A stretch of DNA of 64,000 bases. It comes from Flavobacteriales bacterium. Lineage in GTDB: Bacteria > Bacteroidota > Bacteroidia > Flavobacteriales_F > PHOS-HE28. Position numbers and translations under genes: made by a program. Positions 1 to 8,793 of the stretch are shown in pieces (position 1 is the first letter of the stretch; the number at the start of each line of letters is the position of its first letter). The notes below the pieces were generated by a model. The model searched no databases, was not told the origin of the DNA, and was given only the letters and a program-made list of their open reading frames with translations. Location of the stretch: NCBI GenBank assembly GCA_016699575.1, contig CP064979.1, positions 1,736,001-1,800,000 of the forward strand, given 5' to 3'.

Positions 1-1003
1 CACCTACGTTGCCGTTCACATCGATGCGCATACGCTCGATACTGAAGGTTCGGAAGGTCATGCCATCGGTCTTATGGTATCCGAGTTGGCCATTGGCCAC
101 GTTGCCCTCCAGGAAGTTGATCGCACCCAGGTTGTTGTTCCCGGCCGTTGAGTTGCTCAGCTCCAAGACCGAACCGTTCACCGCGTTCGCAGAGCTGATG
201 CGCTGCACGCCCTGGGTTGCCGAGGCCACTTCCAACAAACGTGCAGGCGCGGTCGTGCCGATGCCCACGTTGCCGGCAGCATCGATGCGCATGCGCTCAA
301 AGTTGTTCGTTAGCAGAGCGAACGGGTTGGCCGTACCTGTGCCTGCTATGCCGAGGCCCGTTGGGTTCTGCATGCCGAAGATGGCGTGCGCGGAAGCCGA
401 ATGGTTGAAAGTGTACATGGTGCTCGAGCCAGTAGCATCCAAATTGCGCAAGGCCGCCATCAGGCCGTTCGGCATGGAGCCAAGCACGTCCAGCTTGAAG
501 TTGGGCGCGTTGTAGCCGATGCCCACGTTGCCGTTCACCGCCACCGTCAGATGCTCCTGGTTGTTCGTGCGCAGGGCCAAGGGCTGCGCATCGGTAGTAC
601 CCAGGAAGCTGGTGGTCGGGTTCGTGCCTGCATTGCCGGTGAGGCCCCAGCCCGAACCACTGCTCTGGAGCATCACCCAAGCGGCACCATCGTAGTAGTA
701 GAACCCCTGGGTGCCATCGGTCTGGTATACCAGCATGCCCTTGCCCGTGGCGTCCGGCGCGGGGAACATGGCCGTTCGCTGGGCAGCTGAGAGGCGCGGG
801 GTGAGCAGGCCCTTGTCCGAGCTGGTGAGGTCGAGCAGCGACTTGGCGTGCGGCGTGGGGTTGTTGATGCCAACGTTGCCTTGTCCGAAGGCAGTGCCGC
901 TGCTCAATAGCACGAACAAGCCCGCAAGGGCGATGCAAACGAAGAGTTCGAAGAGATCCTTGCGGGAGAAACCGAGGAAGCGGCGGCGGGCATTGGTTTT
1001 CAT
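1..1003 (-). CDS. Fibre-like secreted protein with GNVGIG repeats (3' end outside window)
   Basis: The frame is open from an ATG at 1003 to the window edge, giving at least 334 residues without the C-terminus. The N-terminus is basic and then hydrophobic (about residues 15-38: DLFELFVCIALAGLFVLL), a signal peptide or anchor ending near AFGQ. It is followed by GNVGINNPTPHAKSLLDL and several later copies of GNVGIGxxAPxxxLxV with ERMRIDxxGN. This pattern is common in Bacteroidota surface proteins that resemble phage tail fibres and often end in an S74-type chaperone or a sorting domain; neither can be checked here. A GTTCAC-type operator lies upstream. Family assignment rests on the repeat pattern only. 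Confidence 0.75.
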   Translation of the reverse strand, partial: MKTNARRRFLGFSRKDLFELFVCIALAGLFVLLSSGTAFGQGNVGINNPTPHAKSLLDLTSSDKGLLTPRLSAAQRTAMFPAPDATGKGMLVYQTDGTQGFYYYDGAAWVMLQSSGSGWGLTGNAGTNPTTSFLGTTDAQPLALRTNNQEHLTVAVNGNVGIGYNAPNFKLDVLGSMPNGLMAALRNLDATGSSTMYTFNHSASAHAIFGMQNPTGLGIAGTGTANPFALLTNNFERMRIDAAGNVGIGTTAPARLLEVASATQGVQRISSANAVNGSVLELSNSTAGNNNLGAINFLEGNVANGQLGYHKTDGMTFRTFSIERMRIDVNGNVG

Positions 1004-1066
1004 GGCCTTGTCGTGTTTGACGGGCCAAAAGTCCCCTGCGCCTGAGGGGTGCGAAAGTCACAGTCA

Positions 1067-1092
1067 GTGAGTGGCGATCCGTGGCTGTGAAC
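1067..1092 (-). promoter_or_regulatory. GTTCAC direct-repeat operator and promoter of the fibre-like gene
   Basis: On the coding strand GTTCAC lies at 1092-1087, with a weaker copy ACTCAC at 1072-1067. The spacing is 20 bp. A TTTG (plus-strand CAAA at 1026-1029) lies 22 bp before the ATG and 43 bp from the proximal copy. The geometry matches four other operators in the window; the degenerate proximal copy makes this the weakest of the five. Confidence 0.5.
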
Positions 1093-1141
1093 GGTAGAGG
1101 GTGGGTGGGGAAGGCCTCGCACAAGCCGGCCCCGATCGGCT

Positions 1142-1891
1142 CTACCGGCTCCCGATCCGCGCCAGCAGCTCGTCCTTGCGCAAGCGTGCCACGTCCAGGG
1201 TCTTGCCGTCGCTCATCACCACTTGCCCTCCGCTGCCCTTGATATACTTCGCCAGATGCTTCAGGTTGATGGTGTGGCTGCGGTGGATGCGGATGAAATC
1301 TGGGCCGTCGAGCGTCTCTTCGATCTCCTTCAGGCTGCGCGTGATGGCGATCTGCTGGTTGCCGACCATGTGCAGCACGGTGTAGTAGTTCACGGCTTCG
1401 CACCACACGATCTCTTCCACTTTCACCAATTGGAATCCGTTGAGCGTGGGCACGCTCATGCGGTCCGGAGTGATGCCGCTCTTCACGTCCTCCAGCATAC
1501 GGTCCATGCGCTCCAGGTTGCCGCTGAGCCCGCGCTTGGTCTGCACACGGTCCACGGCCTCCCGCAATTGATCGATGTCGATCGGCTTGAGCAGGTAGTC
1601 GACCGCCGCGAACTTGATGGCCTTGATGGCATAGTGGTCGTGCGCCGTGGTGAAGATCACTTCGATGCCGTTGAGGTCCGACTTGCGCAGCACATCGAAG
1701 CCGGTGAGCTTGGGCATTTCCACATCGAGGAAGAGCAGGTCGGGGCGGTGCTGTGCGATGGCGGTCACGGCCTGTGCGCCATCCTCGCATTGCGCGAGCA
1801 CTTCAATGCGGTCGGCGAAGTATTGCTGCACCAGCATGAGCAGCTTGTCACGAGCGGGTTTCTCGTCGTCGATGATGAGTGCGCGGATCAT
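1142..1891 (-). CDS. LytTR-family response regulator
   Basis: A 249-residue protein with an N-terminal receiver domain (start MIRALIIDDEKPARDKL; phospho-acceptor Asp in LLFLDVEMPKLTGFDVL near residue 54; conserved Lys in LLKPID) and a C-terminal LytTR DNA-binding domain (about 150-249, containing FIRIHRSHTINL). This is the AlgR/LytR architecture. It lies downstream of and co-directional with a LytS-like kinase, separated by a 148-bp spacer holding an ACGGAG-type hairpin. The kinase is expected to phosphorylate the receiver. LytTR domains bind two direct repeats about two helical turns apart, so this protein is a candidate reader of the GTTCAC operators found nearby. Confidence 0.92.
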   Translation of the reverse strand: MIRALIIDDEKPARDKLLMLVQQYFADRIEVLAQCEDGAQAVTAIAQHRPDLLFLDVEMPKLTGFDVLRKSDLNGIEVIFTTAHDHYAIKAIKFAAVDYLLKPIDIDQLREAVDRVQTKRGLSGNLERMDRMLEDVKSGITPDRMSVPTLNGFQLVKVEEIVWCEAVNYYTVLHMVGNQQIAITRSLKEIEETLDGPDFIRIHRSHTINLKHLAKYIKGSGGQVVMSDGKTLDVARLRKDELLARIGSR

Positions 1892-1950
1892 GGGTGGGGA
1901 GATTGATGTGCCTCACGCGGAGGCGCGGGGGACGCGGGGAAGTACACCGC

Positions 1951-2023
1951 ACACGGAGGCACGGAGCCACGGAGAAGAGAACATTGGCAAGCGCATTCAT
2001 CCGTGTCCCCGTGCCTCCGTTCG
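1951..2023. repeat. ACGGAG-type inverted repeat between kinase and regulator genes
   Basis: The left arm (1951-1976) carries three ACGGAG-like words and the right arm (about 2000-2023) their reverse complements (CCGTGTCC, GTGCCTCCG). The arms could fold into a hairpin between the cistrons. The same word family makes up the array at 24-26.5 kb, so this is a dispersed copy. Confidence 0.7.
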
Positions 2024-2039
2024 AGCTTCTTCTTCATGC

Positions 2040-5000
2040 CTATTCCGAGTGAGCAAGTATCGGGATCATGATCACCACACGTGTCCCTTGCGCAATTCCA
2101 TCAGCATCCATCAGGTCGGTGATGGTCACACGCGAGGCGCCCTGCTCCAGTTCGCCGTAGATGCGCAGGCGATCGGCGCTCACCCGCATGCCCATGCTGC
2201 GGTGCACGCCGCTGCGCTGCTGGTTGATGGCGCGTGAGGCCGCACGACCGATTCCATTGTCTTCAACCGTGCACTCCAGCTGGTCATCGTGCAGTTTGAA
2301 ATCGACAGCGATGTGGCCGGATGATTCCTTGTGCCGCAAGCCGTGCCAGATCGCGTTCTCGATGTAAGGCTGAACGAGCATCGTGGGCAGTTCAACCGGC
2401 TCGCCTTCGAGTTCATCATCAATGGTAACCGCGAAGGTGAAGGGGTACTTGAAGCGAAGTGCCTCCAACTCCAGGTAATACCGCAGCATTTCCACTTCGC
2501 GCTCCAAGGGCACGCGCGTGCTGTCGCTGTGCTGCAGGATCAAGCGGATCAGCTTGGCAAAACGACCGAGGTAGTGCGAGGCCTGTTCGCGGTCGTTGGC
2601 GATGATGAAGCTGTCGATGCTATTGAGGCAATTGAACACGAAGTGGGGGTCCATCTGCGCGCGCAGGGCCTGCAGCTTCAATTCGTTCACATGGCGCTCC
2701 TGTTCCTCTTGCGCGCGTTCACGTTTGCGCACCCAGTTGAGGCGTGCGCGGAAGACGAGCACGATGCCGGTTGCGAGCAGCACTGCGAAGAGGATCCGTG
2801 CCCAAAGCGTTTGCCACCACGGCGGCGGGATCTTCACCAGCAACTTGGCCGCCGGCCCCCACGAGCCTTCCTTGCTCTTGAGGCGGAACTCGAACGCATG
2901 TTCGCCGGGCTGAAGGCCGCGCAGGGTCACCCGGCCCTCGTTGTATGCGCTCCATTCCTCCCCTGGAGCGCGCATGGCGTAGGCCACGATGCTGCCCGGT
3001 GGGAGCATGGCGCCAAAGCGGACTTCAAGTTGGGTGTGGTCATGAGGCACTTTGATCCCCCCTTCCGCACCCACGGCCACCGCCGTTCCATCCACCAGGA
3101 TCCGTGTAAGCAATGGAGCCGGTGGCACACGTTCGCTCACCACTGCATCGGCATCGAACACGGCTAACTCGCGCCCGATGTTCATGGCGAACAGGCCTGT
3201 GCTGGAAATGGCCAAGGTCCATTTGGCGGCATCACCGCCGGTGCTGCTGTTCGGATCCACCACCATGGCATGCTCGGTCACGGGATTGAAGGAGAAAATG
3301 CGTTCGTCGGAATCGGTCCAGATGCGCCCTCGACCATCCACCACCACCGAGTAAAGTCCCAGCTCCGTGATACCATGCCGATGATCGTAGTGCGTGTAGA
3401 TGCCGGTCGGGATATCGTACCGGATCAAGCCGGCCCCATCGGAGGCGAGCCAAAGCACGCTGTCGGAGGAAGCAGTCATGCCGACCACTCGCCCCACACG
3501 CAACCGCCGCTCCGTCACGTCGGCCTTCAGGTCCACCCACTCACTCGTTCCCGCATCATGGTAAGCGAGTCCATGCAAGTTGCCGCACACCCATGTCCGT
3601 CCATCCTTCATGCTTACGGCGCCATACACGTTGTCGTAGCGCAACGCGCCTTCACGAGTGCTATCCGGCACGTGGGACGTGCAGCGGCCGGTCCGAGGAT
3701 CCACGTTCACCATCCGCATGGGCCAAAGACCCATCCAGATGGACCCGTCCGCACCGCTCGCCAGCCATCGACGGTCAGGAAGCGGTGGTGCCCCGGTCTC
3801 GTCAACCACATGGATCTTCCTCCACTTCATCTTCTTCACATCGAGTTCCAGTAGATCGCTCGCACAGGCCACGAGCAATTTGCCATCATGGGGCAACACG
3901 TCCCAAACGAAGGAGTCCTTCAGCCCGAGATCACCAAGCGGCACGCTTCTGACCTCATCCCCATGCAGGTCAACGTGCACCAGGCCGAATTCCCCCATGG
4001 CACACCACAGCGCACTATCGCCCGCGAATTCCATGGCCCAGATACGCGGGGCGCTGGGTGACAGCTTGCGATCCACGAGGTCGAACATGCGCGGCTGGGG
4101 CTGTGCTGGGTCGTGGATGGCGATACCCATGTAATTGGCTATCCAGATCTCCCCGTTCGCGCTCTCGTACAGGTCGTTCACCGATCCGCGCGGCAATCCA
4201 CCGGTAGGCGCGTTGGTGGGGAAGATCACTGCCGAACTGTCGTTGGGGTCGAACATGAACGCTCCCGACCTGGATGCGGCCCCCCAAATACGACCACGAC
4301 CGTCGCGGACCAAGGTCCATGTGCGGGATACCTTCACATCGGGCCGACCGGGAACATGGTCCCATGTGCGGATCCGCTTGGAGTGCCCATCCCAATTCCA
4401 AAGTTGACCCGTGGTGCGGTCGCTGCACCACAAGCCGCCACGGCCATCAGGGCAGAGGCTCACTGCGTTGGTGCCGAGCAACGGGGAGAAGGAAGGGTCG
4501 CGAGCTTGCTCGAGCAGCCTCCTCGCGCGCTTGTCGTAGAACACAAGCCCACGATCGTGCGTGCTTATCCACACACCGTTGCGAGCGCTGTCTTCCTGGA
4601 AGTCTTTCCAGTACGTGCGTACATGCGACCCATCGGCATGGCGCAGTCCTTTGAAAGCGCGCGTTCGATCATCGATGAAGAACGTGCCCTTGTGCGTGCC
4701 GAACAACACCTCGCCTGGAGCGGTTGCTGCCACTGCATGCGACCAAAGTGTTTCGACCCCTTGCTTCAGCGAATCAGGGTACGGGAGCAGTTCAGCCCTG
4801 CGGGTCACCGGATCAACACGCACCGGGCCTTGCTCGGCCGCCACCCAGATGATGCCTTCGGAGTCCTGCGTCAAGGCACGCACACTTATCGGCGCACCAT
4901 CATCGGCCAGGTCCACCGGAGTGAAGGCAGAGCCGTCGTACACAGCCAGCCCTTGCTGCATGCCCACCCATAGTATGCCGCTCTTGTCCACCATGAAACA

Positions 5001-5123
5001 CTCCACGATGGCGTGCGGCAGCCCGTCGTTCACCCCGATGAGGTCGAAGGTGATGCGGGGTGGCGTGCGCTGCGCCGTTGCCGACCAAGCCAGCAAAAGC
5101 GAGAGTGCCGCGGCAGAGCGCAT
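2040..5123 (-). CDS. Propeller/Y_Y_Y sensor histidine kinase, LytS-like
   Basis: A 1027-residue membrane kinase. A signal peptide (MRSAAALSLLLAWSATAQ) precedes about 600 residues of two-component-regulator propeller repeats (SGILWVGMQQGL, GRGGLWCSDR, GEIWIANYMG). Next come a Y_Y_Y domain (about 660-740), one transmembrane helix (LFAVLLATGIVLVF) and a coiled linker. The His_kinase domain holds the phospho-acceptor His in RAQMDPHFVFNCLNSID, and a HATPase domain follows (NAIWHGL, DNGIGR). This is the typical Bacteroidota periplasmic-sensing architecture. It should phosphorylate the LytTR regulator encoded downstream. The signal sensed is unknown. Confidence 0.92.
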   Translation of the reverse strand: MRSAAALSLLLAWSATAQRTPPRITFDLIGVNDGLPHAIVECFMVDKSGILWVGMQQGLAVYDGSAFTPVDLADDGAPISVRALTQDSEGIIWVAAEQGPVRVDPVTRRAELLPYPDSLKQGVETLWSHAVAATAPGEVLFGTHKGTFFIDDRTRAFKGLRHADGSHVRTYWKDFQEDSARNGVWISTHDRGLVFYDKRARRLLEQARDPSFSPLLGTNAVSLCPDGRGGLWCSDRTTGQLWNWDGHSKRIRTWDHVPGRPDVKVSRTWTLVRDGRGRIWGAASRSGAFMFDPNDSSAVIFPTNAPTGGLPRGSVNDLYESANGEIWIANYMGIAIHDPAQPQPRMFDLVDRKLSPSAPRIWAMEFAGDSALWCAMGEFGLVHVDLHGDEVRSVPLGDLGLKDSFVWDVLPHDGKLLVACASDLLELDVKKMKWRKIHVVDETGAPPLPDRRWLASGADGSIWMGLWPMRMVNVDPRTGRCTSHVPDSTREGALRYDNVYGAVSMKDGRTWVCGNLHGLAYHDAGTSEWVDLKADVTERRLRVGRVVGMTASSDSVLWLASDGAGLIRYDIPTGIYTHYDHRHGITELGLYSVVVDGRGRIWTDSDERIFSFNPVTEHAMVVDPNSSTGGDAAKWTLAISSTGLFAMNIGRELAVFDADAVVSERVPPAPLLTRILVDGTAVAVGAEGGIKVPHDHTQLEVRFGAMLPPGSIVAYAMRAPGEEWSAYNEGRVTLRGLQPGEHAFEFRLKSKEGSWGPAAKLLVKIPPPWWQTLWARILFAVLLATGIVLVFRARLNWVRKRERAQEEQERHVNELKLQALRAQMDPHFVFNCLNSIDSFIIANDREQASHYLGRFAKLIRLILQHSDSTRVPLEREVEMLRYYLELEALRFKYPFTFAVTIDDELEGEPVELPTMLVQPYIENAIWHGLRHKESSGHIAVDFKLHDDQLECTVEDNGIGRAASRAINQQRSGVHRSMGMRVSADRLRIYGELEQGASRVTITDLMDADGIAQGTRVVIMIPILAHSE

Positions 5124-5167
5124 GGCCGAAAGATGGGAAGGTACGTGGATACGGGCGGTACGTGCGA

Positions 5168-5191
5168 GGGCCGCCCATCGCTGAGCGGCCC
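5168..5191. terminator. GC-rich hairpin between secreted-protein operon and kinase gene
   Basis: GGGCCGC (5168-5174) pairs with GCGGCCC (5185-5191) across a 10-nt loop. It lies just downstream of the minus-strand operon ending at 5209 and before the kinase start at 5123. There is no T-run, so terminator function is inferred from position only. Confidence 0.35.
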
Positions 5192-5208
5192 CCGTTCGCG
5201 ACGCGCGC

Positions 5209-5970
5209 CTAATGCACCACCATCGGACTGCGCATCGTCGTTGACCGTTGACGAGCGCTCACCTGATACGTACCGGAGGTCAGCGCGCCCACGTCGATAT
5301 CCGCTTGTGGACCGGTGACCCGCGTTCGCAGCACCAGTTTGCCCGTTGCATCGTGCACGTACACTTCGATCGGTCCGGGGCTGAAGCCCTGGAGGTCGAG
5401 GCGCACTGGCCCATCGGTGGGGTTCGGCCAAACGCTCAGTGCCGGAGGGGTGAACGGTGTTGTGCTTTCCACCAGCGTGGTGATCTCCGTTGCATAGATG
5501 TTGCCCGCGCGTGGTTCGCCGTTCAGCGAAACGTAGAAGTCCCCGTTGTTCGCGGCCGTCCAGTCGTCGTTCACCAGTTCCACGTTCCCCGTACCACTGA
5601 AGGTGACGGTGAAGAGGGCGTACTCCTCGCCGGGGATCCATGCCGCGCCCAGCTCGGTAAAAGGCGTGAACCCGAAGCCGGAAAATGTGCGGTACATGTA
5701 CGAAGCCTCGTTCGCGACAGGTGCAGCTGGTGCGATGCCGATGCGATCGCTGGCGGGCGTATCGAACTGCGTGATCCCGATGCCATCGGCGGCGTTCCAA
5801 CGCAAGGTGAACACCAGCGAGCTGAAGACACCATCAAAGGAGTCGTCCGGACGTATGCGCACCTCGTAGGTGGTGCCGCTGGTGTGCGCGAGCGTTATGT
5901 CGAGGACCGGCTGGGCGAAAGTGGCCGTGGAGGCAACCGCGATGGCCGCGGTTGTGATGATCGTTCTCAT
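5209..5970 (-). CDS. Secreted protein with T9SS sorting domain
   Basis: A 253-residue protein with a signal peptide (MRTIITTAAIAVASTATFAQ) and a beta-rich middle (about 20-165) resembling cohesin-type modules of other T9SS proteins; no catalytic motif is visible. The C-terminal type A sorting domain (about 175-253) has the hallmark LSVWPNPTDGPVRLDL and ends near TYQVSARQ. Its start overlaps the stop of the upstream gene by 4 bp (ATGA), so it is the last gene of a three-gene operon (8656 to 5209). It is probably exported to the cell surface. Confidence 0.85.
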   Translation of the reverse strand: MRTIITTAAIAVASTATFAQPVLDITLAHTSGTTYEVRIRPDDSFDGVFSSLVFTLRWNAADGIGITQFDTPASDRIGIAPAAPVANEASYMYRTFSGFGFTPFTELGAAWIPGEEYALFTVTFSGTGNVELVNDDWTAANNGDFYVSLNGEPRAGNIYATEITTLVESTTPFTPPALSVWPNPTDGPVRLDLQGFSPGPIEVYVHDATGKLVLRTRVTGPQADIDVGALTSGTYQVSARQRSTTMRSPMVVH

Positions 5971-7103
5971 GGCAATTGCGCTGTGCGCACGTTGTTGGGT
6001 GTTGAGCCGCCTATGTTCACCAGGATCGGATCGCGGTCATTACTGCTGCCGGTGTATTTCACCGTGCCATCCATGTTCACATCCTCGGTGCGGTACTGGT
6101 TGTTGAGCACGTTGTTCGGCGTGGAGCCACCAATGGCCACCAGAATGGGGTCGCGATCGTTGCTGCTGCCGGTGTATTTCAATTGCCCATCGTGGCCCAC
6201 GTCGCCGGCCCACAGTGCGTTTACCGAACCGATGGTTTTCTGCGCCGCGGTGCCGAAGGTGGCCGTTGCCGTGTTGCTGAAGTCGATGCTCGTTGTCGTT
6301 CCGGAGAGGCTGATCGCCGCAGCGCTCATCACCCCCAAGTGGTTGCGGTGGCGCACCACCACGTAGTAGTTGCCGGGAGGTGCATTCATCTCCACGAAGT
6401 CGTTGCCCGTTGCGGCATCCACGATATCGCCCGTGCGCAACAGCAACGCATGCCTGGCGGCCACGAGCGTTGTGGGCGTGGTCGCATCGCGCAGCTCCAC
6501 CCGCACCCAATCCACCACCGCATCGGTGCCACTGATCGCCAGCAGGCCTGCCGTCGTGGTCTCACCACCGCTGTTGCCCGCGTTCACGAAGCCCAGCGCG
6601 GTGTAGGGCTCGGTGAGCGGGACCAGTCCCGCGCTGCGCAGCCCATCGTTCATGAGCTGTGTGCCCGTGTTCCAAGGTCCTTCGAGCACGGCGAAACCCT
6701 GCACTTTCACCTTCACATTGCTGCCTGCACCCGTCGCGTAGCCATCGCCGATGCCGCTGCTGAAGATCGCGCTGAGCGCGACCTGGGTGTTGTATGCACC
6801 CCCCGCGTAGCCGTCCGCGGCACCGCTGTTGTAGATCGCACTTAGCGCGACCTGCGTGTTGTAAGCACCACCCGCGTAGCCGTCCGCCACCCCGCTCTTG
6901 TAGATGCCGCTGAGTGTAACGGGTGTATTGAACGAGCCTGCCGAGTAGCCATCGGCGACGCCGCTGGTGAAAACTCCGGTGGCGTTCGTATGACCGATAT
7001 AGGTCGCGCTCGCATACCCGTCGCCCGCCCCGCTCACGAAGATGTTCTGGCCCTGAGATCCCAGGCTGAGCCCGGCGATGAACAGGAAACAAATGGAGCG
7101 CAT
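5967..7103 (-). CDS. Secreted protein with GDGYA repeats and DxNxDG/QLP C-terminal module
   Basis: Starting at the ATG at 7103 gives 378 residues with signal peptide MRSICFLFIAGLSLGSQGQ; a longer frame exists upstream but lacks a signal. The N-terminal third holds about six degenerate repeats of the type SGVADGYAGGAYNTQVALS. The last 230 residues form a module shared with the protein at 61043-62968. That module starts at VLEGPW, passes through VDWVRVELRD and VVVRHRNHLGVM, and ends in two DxxxDGxxKYTGSSNDRDPIL units and a terminal QLP. The DVNMDG loop looks like a dockerin or EF-hand calcium site. No type A sorting motif is present, so the module may itself be a delivery or anchoring signal. 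Confidence 0.82.
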   Translation of the reverse strand: MRSICFLFIAGLSLGSQGQNIFVSGAGDGYASATYIGHTNATGVFTSGVADGYSAGSFNTPVTLSGIYKSGVADGYAGGAYNTQVALSAIYNSGAADGYAGGAYNTQVALSAIFSSGIGDGYATGAGSNVKVKVQGFAVLEGPWNTGTQLMNDGLRSAGLVPLTEPYTALGFVNAGNSGGETTTAGLLAISGTDAVVDWVRVELRDATTPTTLVAARHALLLRTGDIVDAATGNDFVEMNAPPGNYYVVVRHRNHLGVMSAAAISLSGTTTSIDFSNTATATFGTAAQKTIGSVNALWAGDVGHDGQLKYTGSSNDRDPILVAIGGSTPNNVLNNQYRTEDVNMDGTVKYTGSSNDRDPILVNIGGSTPNNVRTAQLP

Positions 7104-7129
7104 GGGGATCATCGTTCGTTCGCGCGCGA

Positions 7130-8656
7130 TCATGGCAGGCGGCATAGACGGATGGTCGTGCTTACGGAATGGGTGGCAGGGATGGCGAGGGAAGCGCGCC
7201 TATCCGACACCCGGCCTTCCGGACTCGTTCCAGCCCAAGATCCACCGCGGAGGCGGGTAGCCCCTACGGTGGCCGCGATCGTATTCCAATTGGCCACGTC
7301 CGTGGCGCCAGCTGCGGACAATGCGCCATCTCCGTTGATAGCACCGCTGAACGCACGGGCTGACGGTGATGTAACACCTACGCACCACTCCCTCAAGTTC
7401 CCTGACAACTCGTTCACTCCGTAATAGGAGGCACCCGCCTGCGTCCGTGTTGGATTAGCAACCCCCGACGCGACGGCGGCAACGCGCCATGGACGCAAAT
7501 AGTTGCCAGCAGCACCAGCTATATTGGCGATGGGCAAGCTCCCTGCGGCGGATTCGGTCGGTGTACCCGCACCGTTCAGGCTTACCTGGTTCGTGGTGTA
7601 CTCGGCTGTACCCCACGCGTACTCGTCGGCCAAGGCCGGCATAGGACCCCGGCAGGCTTTTTCATACTCCAGCTCGGTCATCGGTCGCAACGCCGCCCAG
7701 TCCGCATAGGCAAGTTGGTTGTTCGCGTTCGTGGCGCACGCCCGGTCCGGTGCGGTCGTCACATACAAGTTCGGCGAGATCCCGTTATCGTCGATCGTGT
7801 GGCCGCTGACACCCGTGGCGTCGGGGAACCCCGCCGCCGCCTGCGCCGGTGTCAATAGGTTCAGGAACTCCACGTATTGCGCTTCGCTCATTTCGTACTT
7901 CATCATGTAGAAGGCATTGTAGCCTTTCGGATAGGTTGTGGGCAGCGTCTGTGTGGTGGTGTAGGTGAAATCGTCCAATGCGCTTGGTGCCAGATTGCTG
8001 AGCCCGGTGTTGTTCCTGGCGTTGAGGCTGGTGGCAGCGGCCCCGCCCAAGGTGATCGCGGCTTCGGAAGAGACCAGGTACGGGCTACCGGTCTGCCCTT
8101 GCTCGAACTGGCCGCGGACGTTCGTGGCCGTTCCATCACCGAGCATGTAAGCACCTGAAGGAATGTTCACCATTTCGATCGCCAATACGCGGACATCGAT
8201 CGGGTCTGTATCCTGCACGCCTGTGCCGGCATAGTTCCACCGCATCTGCACACCCGTGAAATTCGACGTGCCGGTACCGAACGTGCTGCGCCGGATGAAC
8301 CCTCCCTTGTTATCGGCTGATTGGATGAGCACGGACCCCGCAGGCGCTATAGAACCAGAGGGAGACAACGTGGCGTGCCGCCAATCGGAGTTCATTCCGA
8401 AGCGGTACTTGATGAACACCCAGGCGGCATCGCCGTTGGCGGGCGCTGTGTTCACATACCAGCTGTTGTCCCAGCTGATGTCGAACTGCACCTGCCATGT
8501 GTCGGCAACGGCGTTCTGACCGGTCAAGGTCACGTTACTGACCTGGATGTTGTTGGCGGAAAGGACGAAGGGCAAAGCCAGGGTAGGCAGGGCCGCCAGC
8601 AAGCGGCTGCCCCGGTTCGTGCGCTTGGCACGGGTGGTTGAAGTGGAGTGGTGCAT
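7130..8656 (-). CDS. Secreted FGE/SUMF1-fold protein without the catalytic cysteines
   Basis: The ATG at 8656 gives 508 residues with an Arg-rich signal peptide (RLLAALPTLALPFVLSA). Residues about 30-165 form a beta-rich domain. A formylglycine-generating-enzyme-type domain follows: VNIPSGAYMLGDG, KYEMSEAQYVEFLN, RPMTELEYEKACRGP, LSGNLREWCVG, LRGGSWAGTSPEGRVSDR. Active FGEs carry cysteines a few residues after GGSW; here that stretch has none, so sulfatase activation is unlikely. Many Bacteroidota use this fold in surface or gliding lipoproteins. It is the first gene of a three-gene operon (26 bp to the next) with a GTTCAC operator upstream. Confidence 0.85.
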   Translation of the reverse strand: MHHSTSTTRAKRTNRGSRLLAALPTLALPFVLSANNIQVSNVTLTGQNAVADTWQVQFDISWDNSWYVNTAPANGDAAWVFIKYRFGMNSDWRHATLSPSGSIAPAGSVLIQSADNKGGFIRRSTFGTGTSNFTGVQMRWNYAGTGVQDTDPIDVRVLAIEMVNIPSGAYMLGDGTATNVRGQFEQGQTGSPYLVSSEAAITLGGAAATSLNARNNTGLSNLAPSALDDFTYTTTQTLPTTYPKGYNAFYMMKYEMSEAQYVEFLNLLTPAQAAAGFPDATGVSGHTIDDNGISPNLYVTTAPDRACATNANNQLAYADWAALRPMTELEYEKACRGPMPALADEYAWGTAEYTTNQVSLNGAGTPTESAAGSLPIANIAGAAGNYLRPWRVAAVASGVANPTRTQAGASYYGVNELSGNLREWCVGVTSPSARAFSGAINGDGALSAAGATDVANWNTIAATVGATRLRGGSWAGTSPEGRVSDRRASLAIPATHSVSTTIRLCRLP

Positions 8657-8717
8657 GTGTTGTGTTTTTGGTGGGGCAAACATTCCCCGCCGCAACACGC
8701 ACCGAAAGCAGCAACCT

Positions 8718-8743
8718 GTGAACGGGCGATCCCGGCTGTGAAC
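8718..8743 (-). promoter_or_regulatory. GTTCAC direct-repeat operator upstream of the FGE-fold operon
   Basis: Coding-strand GTTCACAG copies start at 8743 and 8723, 20 bp apart. TTTG (plus-strand CAAA at 8677-8680) follows 43 bp after the proximal copy and 20 bp before the ATG at 8656. The proximal copy ends 62 bp before the start codon, exactly as in three other promoters here. Confidence 0.7.
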
Positions 8744-8793
8744 AGCATGGTGCGCCCGGTGGATCAAAGCCAACGTTGCGCGACCGCCGGAAC

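Noticed and set aside
297..1790. 497-residue minus-strand frame and several plus-strand frames over 1-2 kb
   Set aside because: Out of frame with the fibre-like and LytTR genes, which have clear motifs; Arg/His/Pro-rich shadow translation.
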